Source: Halorussus caseinilyticus (GTDB lineage Archaea; Halobacteriota; Halobacteria; Halobacteriales; Haladaptataceae). Taken from it: a stretch of DNA of 64,000 bases. The notes beneath the pieces were generated by a model. It did no database searches. It was not told the origin of the DNA and was given only the letters and a program-made list of their open reading frames with translations. Positions 26,910 through 38,108 of the stretch are shown piece by piece. Where the stretch lies: assembly GCF_029338395.1 (NCBI RefSeq), contig NZ_CP119811.1, positions 121,392 through 185,391 of the forward strand, in the 5' to 3' direction. Numbering within the stretch: position 1 is the stretch's first letter; every line of letters begins with the position of its first letter. The position numbers and the translations under genes were made by a program.

Positions 26910-29900
26910 ATTGTAACTGGTTCTTTGAGTTCGTTTGATATTTCTTTTGGTTCGACAACCGCCGCGCTTAACGCTGAATTCCGATCCGAGGATGGTCGTA
27001 GTTGGACAGTGTATGTTCTAACAGTAAACCAATCCTTGTCAATCTTCGTGGCTATCTGTTGAGTTGCTTCCTCATTTCCGGAGTATAGCACCATCCGTAC
27101 GTCGTCAACATCACTGCTGAGCTTGTCAAGTGCAAACATAAACGTTGCTTTCTTTTTGAGTTCTTCTTCCCGTAATGTTTTTACATTCTTTGCCTCGTAG
27201 TAGACATCACCGCCATCGCTATCGATTTTGAAACCATCGAACTCAGGGTCTTTATTATTCGATGAGTCCAGTCCGAGATCGTCTCGAACCTCTTCGACAT
27301 CGTTCTTGCTTCCATAGACCTTCTTTGCGATGTCCTCAAGTTGCGCATCGCTAAGACGACTAAAGTCAAGGTCTGGCGTATAATCTAACCTGAGGGTGTC
27401 TCCTGAATCAAGCTTAGGACGCAATTTGTTGCGGGCGAACCGTAGTTCGTACGTACTACCTTTAATCCGATTGTAAGCTAATGTCGGTGTAGCCGGTAGA
27501 TTCGTGATGCCATTAGGATCACCGTACAGGACTTCAGGAACACCTTCGATTCGCTCATCGCCATCTAAGACTCTTATATCGTCAGTGACTCGGCCAGTGT
27601 ACTCCGCGCTGATGTGGTTGTACCCATACGACGTTGCAAGTGAATTCCGAACGTCGTCTTCTAAGTCGCTTGGAACATCGTAGCCACTCTTGTCAACGGT
27701 GAACGTCAAGAACTCCTGTACTTCAGACGCATCGTCGAAGCCACGGAGTAACGAAATACCGTCGCCGCCCGTCGTAGCAACTAATTGGACTAGATTTCTC
27801 TCTCCATAGTAGTCCAGCGACCCCATGCGCTTAAGAACATAGTCTACGTCGGCGGTTGACACATCCATACTCTCCGACCGCCACGCTTGAACGAGCAACC
27901 GCTGAGACTCGGTATCCAGCTTAACGAACTGGTTGAGTGCTTCGTCGTCGAGGTCGCTGGCCATCCGGACACCGTAGCGACTCGTCTGCGCGAAGGCTAG
28001 CCGGGCGTTGGCGTCTTTCACGTCGGTCGTGTCTAACCGTGCGCCGAACTCGCTCGGGTCCACGTCCGTCTCCGTGACTGCATCGCTGTACGCTCGTTGC
28101 TTGCGGTCGGATAGCTCCGTACACCCTCCGCCAGCGAATCGCTGTGTCCCGAGACCACTGCCGCACAGTCGGCCGAACAACGCCTCGAAGTCCGCGTCGT
28201 CCATCCGTCGGAGGTCCTCAGCCCCGTCCGCGCCATGGCGCGCGAGGTACCGCACGACCCGGTCGCGCTCAATGTCTGACAGGTCGCTCGTGTCCACCTC
28301 GCCTTCGCGTTGCAACCGCCAGAGTCGATAGGCCGCACCCGCCGACTTCGCCCGCCGGAGTAGCGGTCCCGACGCTCGCTCGGTCGCTCGCGCCAACCCG
28401 GTCGCCACCCGCGCTTTTCCGCGGTCGTAGGGTGCTTTCACTCGCATCGCGGCCTTGCCTGCGCGCGTGGATTTGGCGAAGTTCGAGACCTTCTGGGCGT
28501 ACGTCGAACTCTTGATGACTTTCGTGGCTTGTGCGCCTGCAATCGCTTTCGTGATGAACGCGACGGTGTAGCCCGCATACCAGCTATTACGGTACTCGTC
28601 GTAGAGCGCCGACCCCTCTGCGTAGGGGTTGTTCGTCTTCTGTTTGTCTTGGAGGCTCGACACCATCGCGTCGAGGAACATCCCGAGCAGGCCCGACTCG
28701 TCGAGTAGGTCGATGAGGCCGGTCAGTCCTTTGACGAATCCGAGCGGGTCGTTGACCAACCCGAGGAGCGACTTGATGGTGCCGCCCATCCCCGCCGAAA
28801 AGCCAGAGAGCGCCCCAAGTTTCTCGGCGGCCCCCGTCGCGTACATCGTGTCCGCGTCGAGTTTCCCGGCGAGACGCCCCACAGCGTTGGCTTTCCGGAT
28901 GCCGACCGTTTTCTTCCGGTTGCCGTGGCTGTCGGTCGCGGTGACTTCGACGGTCGCGCCCGCGAGTTCGTCCGCGACGGCGCTCACGCCCGACACCGAG
29001 AACGACCCGTCGTGGCGACTGAACACCGCGTTCGGCGACGCCCGGTAGCGCGTCTTCCCGTTCTTCTCGACGGCGGTGTGTTCGACGCCGCTGGGGTCGA
29101 ACAGGAGGTACTCGAGGATGTACTCGATTTCCATCTCGCTGTAGTTGGCGAGATAGCCGTATCTGGCCAGACGGATGTCCGGCGGCCGATAGTCGTAGAG
29201 TGTCGGGTCTTCGCCGACCGCGCGTTCGCGGCCGTCAAGCAGGCCGTCGCCGTCGCTGTCGGGATTGTTCGGGTCGGTCTTGTGAAGCCACTCTTCGCGG
29301 TCCGAGAGGCCGTCGTTGTCCGAGTCGTACGCGAAGGGGTTGCTGTTGGTCCACTCCGTCGTGAGATGTTCGGCTTTGTCCGAGGGCGACTCGCCGTTGA
29401 GATACTTCCGGGAGGCGTCCGGACTCCGGGTGACCGCGGTGTCGAACCCACGTAGCTCTTGGGCGTCCGAGAGGCCGTCGTGGTCGGTGTCCCGGACCGT
29501 CGGGTTGCTCCGCAGGCGGTTGTACACCCGACCGTGAACCTGCTGGCGCTCGCCCACCTCGTAGCTGTCGCTCAACCCGTCGCCGTCGGTGTCCGCCAGC
29601 CGCGGGTCGGTGTCTGACACTGCCCCCGGCCGTCCCGCAGGCCACACGTCCCGCGTTCGACCGCGTCGTACAACGTGTCGCCGTCGGTGTCGTAGCCGAG
29701 TTTCAGCGCGTCAATCTCGAACGTGGCGCGGCCGACCGTCTCGATTTTGATGGTGACTTGCTCGCCCGCGTACTCCGAGAGGTCGTGTTCGACCGCCTCG
29801 AAATCCCCGTGAGCGTCACCCCCGCCGCCGGGGAGGACAGCCTCCGCGCCGAGTTGGGATTCGCGGACGCTCTCGGTACTCGCGTACGTGTTGTCCTCGC

Positions 29901-32900
29901 CGTAGACCCGAGTGCGTTCGCCGTCCGGCCCGATGACCACGAGTTCGGCCACTGACCGATAGCTGATGGCGTTGGCTTTCGCCACCACGCCGAGCGTGAC
30001 GGTTTCGGCGTCGCGTAAGGTGACGGTGCGTTCTAAACTCGACTCTCGCGGGCAACCGTTGGGTTTCCAGCCGGGGAACTGGGGGCAGTCGTCGTAGTAG
30101 TTGCGGGTGTTGTCGCCGTCGTCGTCGGTGGGACAGCCGTTCGAGAGCGTCCCCGGTTCGTCCGGACAGTCGTCGAAAAAGTCGTTGTAGTCGTCGCCGT
30201 CGGTGTTTTTCGCACACCCGTTCTCGCGGACTCCCGGCGTGTTCGGACACTCGTCGTGGAAGTCCGACACCTCGTCGGCGTCGCTGTGGGTCGGGCACCC
30301 GTCGCCGTACCCCTCCTTGTTGTCGCACTCGTCGTTGTAATCTTTGATACCGTCGTTGTCGCTATGCTGGGGACACCCGTTGTTCTCACCCGGCGTCGCC
30401 GGACAGTCGTCGTAGCGGTCGTACGTTCCGTCGCCGTCCGAGTCGACCTTCGGGTCCGGGTTCGACACTTCCTCTTCGGTCGTCTCCGAGGGTTCCTCGG
30501 TCGGCTCACATCCCCAGTTGCTCTCCGGCCCGGACTGCTCGCAGTATTCGTAACCTGACACCGTTTCCGTCGTCGTCGCCGTCACTGTGGTCGTCGTTTC
30601 GGACCCCTCCGATGTCGTAGTCGTCTCGCTCTCGGTCTCAGACGGCTTCGACCAGTTGCGCTCGGTCTGCTCGCGCGTGAGCGACCCGACTACCGCCGCC
30701 GACTCCTCGCTGGCGGCGTCGCTCGTGGCGACTCCGGCGCGGTCGACCGTCGCCGTCGAGACGTTGCCGTCCTCTTCCCAGCCGTCGAGGGTGCTGAAGT
30801 TGTCCGTGTTCGACCACTTGTCCGGGAGCGCGCGGTCGAACCGCGATTCCCACGTCTCAGTTGACAGCACCGTGTACGTCGAGAAGTGCGGCGTCTCGGC
30901 GGTCACCGTGTCGTTGCGGGTGTCTACCGTCGAGTTGGTGACGGCGACGAACGTCTGGAGCGTCTCGTTGTACCGATACGCGCCGAGCGTCGTCTCGTTC
31001 TCGGCGCTGACCCGCGAGTCGTTGTACGGCAACGAGATGGTCGCCGTCGAGAAGTTCGCCTCCGCCTCGAAGTCGTAGGCCCTCGACGCGCTGGCGTTCC
31101 GCACGCTCGCGGTCTCCAGAATCGTCCGCGAACTCGTGTTCACCGACACCGCGCCCGCGACGTTGCCTTCGCCGGTGACGTTGACGGTGACGCCGGTCTC
31201 TTCGTCGGTGGTCTCGGTCGCAAACGTCTCGTCGCTGTCCAGCACGCCGTCACCGTCGGTGTCGGGGTCGGTCGGGTCGGTGCCGACTTCGTACTCGTCG
31301 GGGTCACGCAGACCGTCGCTGTCGGTGTCGGGCGACAAGGGGTCGGTCTCGTTGGCGAGTTCCGCCGAGTCGTTCAACGTGTCGCCGTCGGTGTCGTTTT
31401 CGACCGGATTCGTACCTGCTGTCTGCTCGCGGCGGTTCGACAGCGAGTCGTTGTCGAGGTCCTCGGCGGGGTCCCGAACCGTGTCGTTGTCGGAGTCGGT
31501 GTCCAGCGGGTCGAGCGCTTGGAACTGGAGTTCGAAGCCGTCCTGTAGGCGGTCGCCGTCGGTGTCGTTGTCCAGCGGGTCGAGGTCGAACCAGTAGGCT
31601 TGCGCGGCGGTCTCCCCGTCGTTGTCGAAGTCCTCCGCCCCGTCCGTGATGTTGTTGCCCGACTCGTTGAACGAAGTCCGCGAAGCGTTGCTGTCCGGCC
31701 CCAAGGGGTCGGTTCCCGTCACGTTCAACTCGTAGAAGTCCGGCAACCCATCGCCGTCGAGTCGAAGCACGTCCCGGCCGACGGTCGCGTTCTCGCCGCC
31801 GTAGTCGGGCGACCATCGCCGGTTCGGGTCGGTCGCCGACACCGTAATCCGGTTGACCTGCCGCGAAAGCGTCACGTTCGTCTCGAAGGTGCCGACCGCG
31901 CCCGGCGTCGTATTCACGGCGAGGTCGAGCGTCCGGTTCGCCCCGTTCAACGACAGCGACAACGCGAGTTCGTGGCCTCGAACGTCGAAGACGCGGCCGC
32001 GAACCGCGTAGGTGACGTTCTCCTCGTGGGGCATGTCCTCGCGGGTGGTGATGGTGACGTTCGGGGTGGCGGCGAGGTCGAGTACGTCGAGGGCTTGCTG
32101 GGCGTGAATCCACGCGACTCGGTACTGGCTGATGGCGGTATGCTGTTGGCCGCGCGCCCGGAACCGCTCGGCGCGCTCGACTGCTCGGCGCGCCCCGGAG
32201 ATGTTCTCTGCGACGGCTTGCTGGTCGAACGAGACGTTCCGGTCGTTCAGAGTCGTGGCGAGACGGTCGGCGTCCGCGATAGCCGTATGAGCTAATCGCT
32301 CGTCCGACCGCACCAGTAGTTTCGTGACGCTCGGCGCGAACTGCGGGGGTGTACTCGCTTCTTTGTCGCGCTCGAAGAGTTCCGCGGAGGTGGTGCGGTT
32401 GGCGTCGAGAACGTAATCGAGTGATTCGTTGAGTTCGCGGAGGGCTTGTCTGCGGTGGTCGTCGGCGGAGCTACCGGGCGCGTCGAACTCGGTAGTCTGG
32501 AGGGCGTCGATGGCGGCGAGCCGGTAGTCGGCGGCCGACGCATTCTCGCGGATAGAGACGTTGAAAGTCGCGTTCGCCAGTGGTTCGCTCCGGTTGGCGA
32601 GCGCCGAGCGGTTCGAGACTGGTGGCGGGGCTTGGCCGTTCTTCGCCCATTCTGGCGGGCCGCGTTTGTCCGTGTTCGAGTTCCCGCCCTTGTTCGGCAC
32701 CCACGACGGCGGCCCCGCGTGCGGTGGCGGTCCCTGACCGGGGTTCTCGGGTGGTCCCTGTCCGGGATTCTCCGGTGGGCCTTGCGTCTTGTTCTCCGGC
32801 GGTCCCTGTCCGGGGTTTTCGGGCGGTCCCTGCGTTTTGTTCTTTGGCGGTCCCTGTCCGGGGTTTTCCGGTGGGCTTTGGCCGGGCGTGGTCGTCTCAT

Positions 32901-33171
32901 TCCCGGCCGTCGTCGTGGTCGCGGTCGTGGTCGTGGTCTTCGACGGTCCGTTCCCCTTGCCGTTCCCCGGTCCGTTTCCGTTGCCGTTGCCGGGGGTGTC
33001 GGGGAAGAGTTCGTGGCCTGCGATGGTGGTGGCGAGCGACGAGAGTGAGGGGAGGTCGGCGTCGGACTGGGAGGGTGGCGAGTCAAGGGCGGCGGTGGCG
33101 GGCGTGACCGTCGCCGTGACGATAAGGATGGAGAAGGCGACGGCGAGAATCTGCTGGCTCCGAGCGTTCAT
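26906..33171 (-). CDS. Giant secreted TSP3-repeat protein with PD-(D/E)xK-like tail (toxin 2), frameshifted
   Basis: About 2,090 codons when one base missing from the G run near 29625 is restored; as written it is two overlapping frames, 33171-29572 and 29647-26906. N-terminal Sec signal (AVAFSILIVTATVTPATAA), Gly/Pro linkers with GPPENPGQ repeats, a segment close to the one in toxin 1, TSP3 repeats including Cys-containing ones (DDCPATPG, NGCP), a second TSP3 block, then long helical and Gly-rich regions (about 28900-28400). The last ~130 residues contain DPEFDGF and VYYEAKN, the spacing of a restriction-endonuclease-like PD-(D/E)xK centre. Predicted secreted or surface-attached toxin with nuclease tail. 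Confidence 0.72.
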
Positions 33172-33492
33172 TGCAGTGCAGTAGAAACTAGCATCTAAAG
33201 TGTCTATTGCGTATTATAAAATCTGATACTGAATGGAAGATTGAAATAACAGAGACGAATGAGACCTGTTATAGCAGGTAGTTAAATACTGAAAGACTGT
33301 TACTCGGTTGCTCGGTTACTGATAGCAATTCACGGACTAAGCGGCGGTCATTCCGACGACAAACCGTCTCTCGGTGTTGGCTCCGGCATCCCTGCGGTTC
33401 TTCAGACCGATATGTTGGCGGGGGATTGCGGAAACTGGAACGGGGGGTTCTCTCGCGGGTGAAGCGGATAGAATTAATGTGTGTACGATGAA

Positions 33493-34173
33493 ATGGCTGG
33501 TATGAGAATGATTGGAGATGTCTCGCGTTTGTTTCGGGGGAGCGGACGGGAGACAGTGCGAGTGTTCGCACAGCGACTCGCGGAGTTGAAACAGACGGGG
33601 TGTAGTATCCTCGTGACGGGGACCGTGGACGAAGATGGGTTCGGCGAGCAACTGGCGTTGTCGTTCGGAGGTCCCGACCGGAAACAGGTTCTCGTCACAC
33701 CCCACGAACCCCGGAACCCCGGCCGTGTCCTCCCCGACGGGGTGACGGCCGACATGGAGAGCGTTCGACTCGTAAGCGGCGAGCAGGCGCGTCGAGCGGC
33801 GACCGCCGAACCGGGGATGGCGGACGGGCTTGGAGTCGTGAGCGACGACATATTGGCCGCGGTCAACGAGTTAGGTGACGAGTACGACCTCGCCGCGAAC
33901 GACCTGCGGGTCGGAGTGACGGCGTTGGACCAATTGGGGACCGATGTTGGGTCAGAGTCGGTTCGGCGGTTCGTGCGGACGGCCTCGCAGTGTGTGAGTC
34001 TGGTGAATGGGACGCTGTACTGTCAGTTCCGCGATGACCCTGAGCGTGCCGCGTACTTGCTCGACGGAGAGTTGTTCGATGCGCGTGTCGAATTACGGTC
34101 ACAGCCGGAGCAGGTCGAACAGCGCTGGCATCTGCCCGCCGACGACATCACCACGGACTGGATTCCGGTGTAA
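33493..34173 (+). CDS. Regulatory-type protein paired with the CHAT protease
   Basis: 226 residues from the ATG at 33493; other in-frame starts are GTG 33481, ATG 33502 and ATG 33508. A TATA-like GAATTAATG near 33470 fits any of the ATGs. The first half looks like an alpha/beta domain (GCSILVTGTVDEDGFGEQLA, KQVLVTPHEPRNPG, resembling P-loop-derived haloarchaeal domains without an intact Walker A). The stop is 2 bp before the next ATG, so it forms an operon with the CHAT gene. Function unknown. In such pairs the first protein may sense the trigger or be a target. Confidence 0.6.
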   Translation: MAGMRMIGDVSRLFRGSGRETVRVFAQRLAELKQTGCSILVTGTVDEDGFGEQLALSFGGPDRKQVLVTPHEPRNPGRVLPDGVTADMESVRLVSGEQARRAATAEPGMADGLGVVSDDILAAVNELGDEYDLAANDLRVGVTALDQLGTDVGSESVRRFVRTASQCVSLVNGTLYCQFRDDPERAAYLLDGELFDARVELRSQPEQVEQRWHLPADDITTDWIPV

Positions 34174-34175
34174 GC

Positions 34176-36230
34176 ATGGAACCGACCGTCACACTACGCG
34201 ACGACGGCCGTGGTATCCGGATTTTCGACCCGATAGAGAACGCCTACTTCGAAGTCGAGACAGCCACGCCGGTCGCCCCGGACACGGTGGCGTGCGACCA
34301 CTTCCGATTCCCAGTTGAAACCGCGGTCGAACTCGTAACGACCGCGCTCCAGATTCCCGAGTTGACGAGTATCTTTCTCCACACCGACGATGGACTTGCA
34401 GACGCGTTCGACCCGTCAGACGGCCAGCTTCAGACGGACGGGCCGCGGACGCTCGAAGTGAATATCGCGCCGACGAAACTCTACCTCCGAGTCAACCAGC
34501 CCGTGACGATTCACCGCGACGGCGATGTCGTCCGCCTCGACTTCGATGGGGAGACGGTGGTCCGGGTGGGCGTGCGGTCGCTCCACGACCGGCCCGCAGG
34601 CACGATTACGACGACGCCGAATCCGGAGGGCGCGATGCGGGCGGTGTCGCTTCTCGGGTCGGCGCTCAAAACGACGAGTCCGGAACGGTCGTTCCCGACC
34701 CTCCGCGGGCATCCACCACTGATAGAAGTCGGCGACGAGTTCGACGCGCCCGACGGCATCAACCGTCCGGATACTGGCGTCCGTATCGAAGTCCCACCGG
34801 AGTACGAGTACGTCTATCCCGTGTCGTCGCTCGCCTACTACCTCGGCGCGGAAGTCGTCCCCGGCGACCGGCCGCGACTCGCCACCGACGACGGCTTCGC
34901 GTACAGCCTTGACGGGCCGGAAGGGTTCGAGCAGACGGTCGGCCGCGTCCTCCGACAGACGTTCCTGCTGGATTGCGTGACGCGAACCGAAGGCTACTAT
35001 CAGGTCGACCTCCACGAGCGACAGCTAGTCGAATCCGAGGTAGACCTTGAGTTCACCGCGCTCTACGACCGGCCGCTCGCCGACCGCCTCTCGGCGTACC
35101 TCGGCGTGTCGTTCGAGACGGTCGCGGACGTAATTCCCGACTGGCCGCTGACGGTGGACGTGGACCCGACGGTGGAGAGTCTCGACGCGATTCCGTTCGT
35201 CGCCAACGATTTAGCGGTCGTGCGGACGACGCCCAACCCCGACCCGAAGTCGGTGAAAGAGACGCCGGAGGTGATTACGGACTTCCTCGGCGCAAAGAAC
35301 GACGAACCAGTCACCACCGAGTTCGTCACACCAGAGCCAGTCCCGTTCGAGACGATTGGGCATGCGTGGGTGGGCGACCGGCCGCCGGTCGGCGCGAACA
35401 AACTCACCGTCGAGTCGCTCCGCCGGAGTCTCGACGTGGACCCCGACGAGTCGCCGATACGGATTCACGTCGTCTGCAACGACACCGCAATGCAGGACGA
35501 ACAGGTCGTTTCGGAGTACTACCAGTTGAACGAACACCACCGGTTCGACATCTCGATGCACACGGAACTCTCGGTCGCGGAGTTCCGCGAGTTGCTCGCG
35601 GACCCGGCGGATTTCCTCCACTATATCGGCCACGTTGACGACGACGGTATCGTCTGTCCCGACGGCCACCTCGACACCACGACGCTCGTGGACGTGAACG
35701 TCAAAGCATTCCTGTTGAACGCGTGTGACTCCCACGAGCAAGGCATGGGACTCGTCGAAGCGGGAAGTCTCGGCGGCATCATCACCCTCTCGGACATCGC
35801 CGACTCAATAGCCACCCGTGCAGGCCTCCACTTCGCCCGCCTGCTCGCCGCAGGCCACACCCTCCGCACCAGCGTCCACGTCCTCCGCAAACAACTCCTC
35901 GCCGGAACCCGCTGGATGACCGTCGGCAACGGCGGCCTCTCACTCTGCCACTGCAAAAGCGGAAATCCGCTCTACCTCAGAATTTCTTGCCCTGACAAGG
36001 AAACATGGCGGACTGAAGTAGAGGGGTTCCCGTCACCGACTCACGGCCTTGGCACTGCGTTTAGTCTGTATCTCGATTCGGACACCCGTTACCTCGTCGG
36101 TGGTCAACTAGCTACCTTAGACCTAAACGCGTCTGAATTGGACAAGATACTAGAGAGTGACCTGATACCCATCGATTTCAACGATGAGCGATACTGGAGT
36201 AATGAGGTTGCCGCGTCAGACCTACGTTAG
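34176..36230 (+). CDS. CHAT-domain caspase-like protease
   Basis: 684 residues. The C-terminal third holds the CHAT catalytic dyad context: FLHYIGHVDDDGIVCPDG (His) and KAFLLNACDSHEQGMGLVEA (Cys), followed by GLHFARLLAAGHTLRTSV. The first ~400 residues are beta-rich and specific to haloarchaeal proteins of this kind. CHAT proteases are caspase relatives often found in programmed cell death and antiviral systems. Coupled to the preceding gene with a 2-bp gap. Whether this pair is a defence system or a regulator is not decided by the sequence. No gasdermin-like gene is visible beside it. Confidence 0.75.
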   Translation: MEPTVTLRDDGRGIRIFDPIENAYFEVETATPVAPDTVACDHFRFPVETAVELVTTALQIPELTSIFLHTDDGLADAFDPSDGQLQTDGPRTLEVNIAPTKLYLRVNQPVTIHRDGDVVRLDFDGETVVRVGVRSLHDRPAGTITTTPNPEGAMRAVSLLGSALKTTSPERSFPTLRGHPPLIEVGDEFDAPDGINRPDTGVRIEVPPEYEYVYPVSSLAYYLGAEVVPGDRPRLATDDGFAYSLDGPEGFEQTVGRVLRQTFLLDCVTRTEGYYQVDLHERQLVESEVDLEFTALYDRPLADRLSAYLGVSFETVADVIPDWPLTVDVDPTVESLDAIPFVANDLAVVRTTPNPDPKSVKETPEVITDFLGAKNDEPVTTEFVTPEPVPFETIGHAWVGDRPPVGANKLTVESLRRSLDVDPDESPIRIHVVCNDTAMQDEQVVSEYYQLNEHHRFDISMHTELSVAEFRELLADPADFLHYIGHVDDDGIVCPDGHLDTTTLVDVNVKAFLLNACDSHEQGMGLVEAGSLGGIITLSDIADSIATRAGLHFARLLAAGHTLRTSVHVLRKQLLAGTRWMTVGNGGLSLCHCKSGNPLYLRISCPDKETWRTEVEGFPSPTHGLGTAFSLYLDSDTRYLVGGQLATLDLNASELDKILESDLIPIDFNDERYWSNEVAASDLR

Positions 36231-36361
36231 GGTCCGGGATGACCGTCTCCAGTTGGTGTGATACCATATTCGAAAAGGCGATGGGTCAGGAGGGTCGCGG
36301 TAAAGACTGCGCCGAGTGCTTTCGGGTGGTTGCGTCCGAGGGTGGTGAGTTTCTCTTTCAT
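36227..36361 (-). CDS. Small conserved-looking protein
   Basis: 44 residues, MKEKLTTLGRNHPKALGAVF then a short hydrophobic stretch (TATLLTHRLFEYG) and a Gly/Pro tail. Convergent with the CHAT gene, overlapping its stop. An AT-rich TTAAAAGTA on this strand lies about 35 bp upstream of the ATG. Too short for a firm family; possibly a small membrane-associated protein. Confidence 0.4.
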   Translation of the reverse strand: MKEKLTTLGRNHPKALGAVFTATLLTHRLFEYGITPTGDGHPGP

Positions 36362-36535
36362 TGCAGGTGGAGTGTGTCGGTCGATTGTAATACTTTTAAT
36401 GGTACGATTCTGGAATTTGTCAATAGGTACCGATTCCGGAGGAACGGACTACGATGTAGTCTCAATCCCGGTTAACGCCGTAGAAGTCTTCGACGGCGGC
36501 TTCAATGTCGGCGGCTATCGCGTCGAGACGGTCGG

Positions 36536-36565
36536 GTTCCAGACGTACCCGAGTAGGGTGGAGGC
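36536..36565 (+). repeat. Solitary degenerate CRISPR repeat
   Basis: GTTCCAGACGTACCCG followed by AGTAGGGTGGAGGC matches the array-3 repeat at 43636 with a few changes. It is followed by about 180 bp similar to the sequence 3' of array 3 and then the 44-nt hairpins, so it looks like an array that has lost all its spacers. Confidence 0.65.
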
Positions 36566-36751
36566 TCGGACGCGGCACGGACGGTCTTCGGCGCGTACGC
36601 TCGGGCAAGTAAGCGTCGAACTCGCCACTAACGCGGACGTATTCCCGAGCGACCGGACGGCCGGAGATGAGGCAGAGTCGCTTCTGGCGATGCGTTCGGA
36701 CCTCGGGTATATCGGACACGATTCCGAGGGCGGGACAGACAGGTCAACCCG

Positions 36752-37005
36752 GCTAACCAACACATCGTTATCCGAGAACTGGATTGTTGGTTAGCGGCCG
36801 GACTCCCCGAACGTCTTGCTTCGACGCCGACCGGGACGCCCGTCGGTTTCGGTCGGAATACGGCCGGACCCGTAGTTAACCAACACGTCGCTATCCGGGA
36901 GTCGGGTTGTTGGTTAGCGACTCGAACGCCCGAGCGCCCCAAACGTACAGGTGGAATCGTGGCTAGCCAACGCGAGCGAACGAGCGACGGCTATCGTTGG
37001 TTAGC
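36752..37005. repeat. Three 44-nt hairpin repeats (module B)
   Basis: Inverted repeats of exactly 44 nt at 36752-36795, 36875-36918 and 36962-37005, arms GCTAACCAACA and TGTTGGTTAGC (the third is slightly changed but still pairs). The loops share the core TATCCGRGA. The 80 bp between the first two is nearly identical to that in module C. Confidence 0.8.
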
Positions 37006-37225
37006 GGCCGTCGTGTCGTCGCTCCCGGCCGCGAAGAGGGGTCGGCGACGGTAGCAAGTTGTGCTAACCACTGGTTGCTCGGCGGCGGTGTGTCTCGCCC
37101 CCGGTTGTCCGCCGGTTTAAGTACTATTGCGGTGGTCTGAAAGTCCGGTTTTCTAGGGGTAGCGGCGCTATAGCTTGCGTATTGCTTCCAGTAGTTTTAA
37201 GTTACATCCGTGTCTACGAATAGAT

Positions 37226-37327
37226 AGGAAAGCCGAGGCTCATCGGGCGTTCTCTACTTTTGTGGAGAACGGTCACGGGTGTTCCAGCACCCGCGAACCA
37301 CGGCTTCCTGAATCAGGTGTGAAAGCC
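37226..37327 (+). ncRNA. Three-way-junction leader RNA, copy B
   Basis: Closing stem AGGAAAGCCG (37226-37235) with CGGCTTCCT (37301-37309). Hairpin P2 CGTTCTC (37248-37254) with GAGAACG (37265-37271). Hairpin P3 CGGGTG (37276-37281) with CACCCG (37288-37293). The 3' closing strand GGCTTC can pair instead with GAAAGCC (37321-37327), which touches the ATG at 37329. A TATA-like TTTTAAGTT at about 37194 would start transcription at the first base of the closing stem. Same architecture in three other loci with different stem sequences. Confidence 0.65.
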
Positions 37328-37328
37328 A

Positions 37329-37583
37329 ATGTACGCTACGAACGCAGTCTGTGAAAAGTGTAACGCTCGTAAAGCAAGTGCGGCCCGGACGGAGGGTGTA
37401 AGGATGGGGTGTCGCAAGTGTGGTTGTCGCACGCCGAACCGTCTCTGTCGAGACTGTGAACTCATGGAGCGCGCGGAAGAGGCCGCGCGCCGAGAGTCCG
37501 ACCGAGAGCTATTCCCCGCCGACTGTCCCGAGTGTGGCGGCCCAACCAGTGGCGAAGGCGTCGTCTGCGCGGGGTGTCGCTAG
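37329..37583 (+). CDS. Small multi-zinc-finger protein
   Basis: 84 residues from the ATG directly behind the leader RNA. Cysteine pairs: VCEKCNARK, MGCRKCGC with LCRDC, and DCPECGG with VVCAGC, enough for two or three zinc sites. Haloarchaea encode many such very small zinc-finger proteins, mostly of unknown function. Stop and next start are adjacent (37583/37584). In the paralogous locus at 44512 the first 24 codons are separated from the rest by a stop, so MGCRKCGC may be an independent start here too (37404). Confidence 0.65.
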   Translation: MYATNAVCEKCNARKASAARTEGVRMGCRKCGCRTPNRLCRDCELMERAEEAARRESDRELFPADCPECGGPTSGEGVVCAGCR

Positions 37584-37988
37584 ATGGCGTCGAACACGCA
37601 CGAGACCGACGCCGAGACCGAGACCGACAGTGAGGTGGTGCGCGTCGAGGCGGCCGTCGAACAAGTCTTGAACGGCTTGCAGGTCGGACTTCCCGGCGCA
37701 ACCACAACCTGCGCCTACTGCGGACGACAGCTGCACGACGGCGACTGTATAACCGTCTACGCCTACCGGAAAGCCGGACACCACCACTGGAACTGCCCCA
37801 GAGTGTACTGTCGCAGCTGTCGGAACAGCGACGACGGCGTACCGACGCCCACCCTCGGCACCACCGAGATTCTCGCCACCGCCTTCCTCGGCATCATGCA
37901 GGTCGCCGCCGCACAAACCACACGGTTAGCGTTAACGGACGTAGAGGTGCAGAGCTACAGTCACCCAAGCGACGGAAGCGAAGGATAA
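37584..37988 (+). CDS. Zinc-binding protein with C-terminal hydrophobic segment
   Basis: 134 residues. TTCAYCGRQLHDGDCITVYA and NCPRVYCRSC supply a four-cysteine zinc site; the C-terminal part (TEILATAFLGIMQVAAAQTT) is hydrophobic. About 80% identical on reading to the protein at 44769. Cotranscribed with the small zinc-finger gene upstream. Function unknown; nucleic-acid or protein binding is likely from the fold type only. Confidence 0.65.
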   Translation: MASNTHETDAETETDSEVVRVEAAVEQVLNGLQVGLPGATTTCAYCGRQLHDGDCITVYAYRKAGHHHWNCPRVYCRSCRNSDDGVPTPTLGTTEILATAFLGIMQVAAAQTTRLALTDVEVQSYSHPSDGSEG

Positions 37989-38108
37989 CTACTTCCGGAG
38001 GTAATTTTTACCTACTATTATTATTTTATTCATTTAATCAAAGCTCGGTGGATAGTTGGCAAGTGAAGATAATCCTTATACGGCATTAGGAGCGATGTAA
38101 GCTTACAG

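Noticed and set aside
36462..36719. 85-codon minus-strand ORF ending ADIEAAVEDFYGVNRD
   Set aside because: Its body runs through the degenerate CRISPR repeat and module flank; only the last 25 residues look protein-like, so at most a gene remnant.
36752..37005. Hairpins considered as integron attC sites
   Set aside because: GTTAG/CTAAC arms resemble attC ends, but no integrase is present, the loop is short and constant, and they sit beside CRISPR repeats rather than between gene cassettes.
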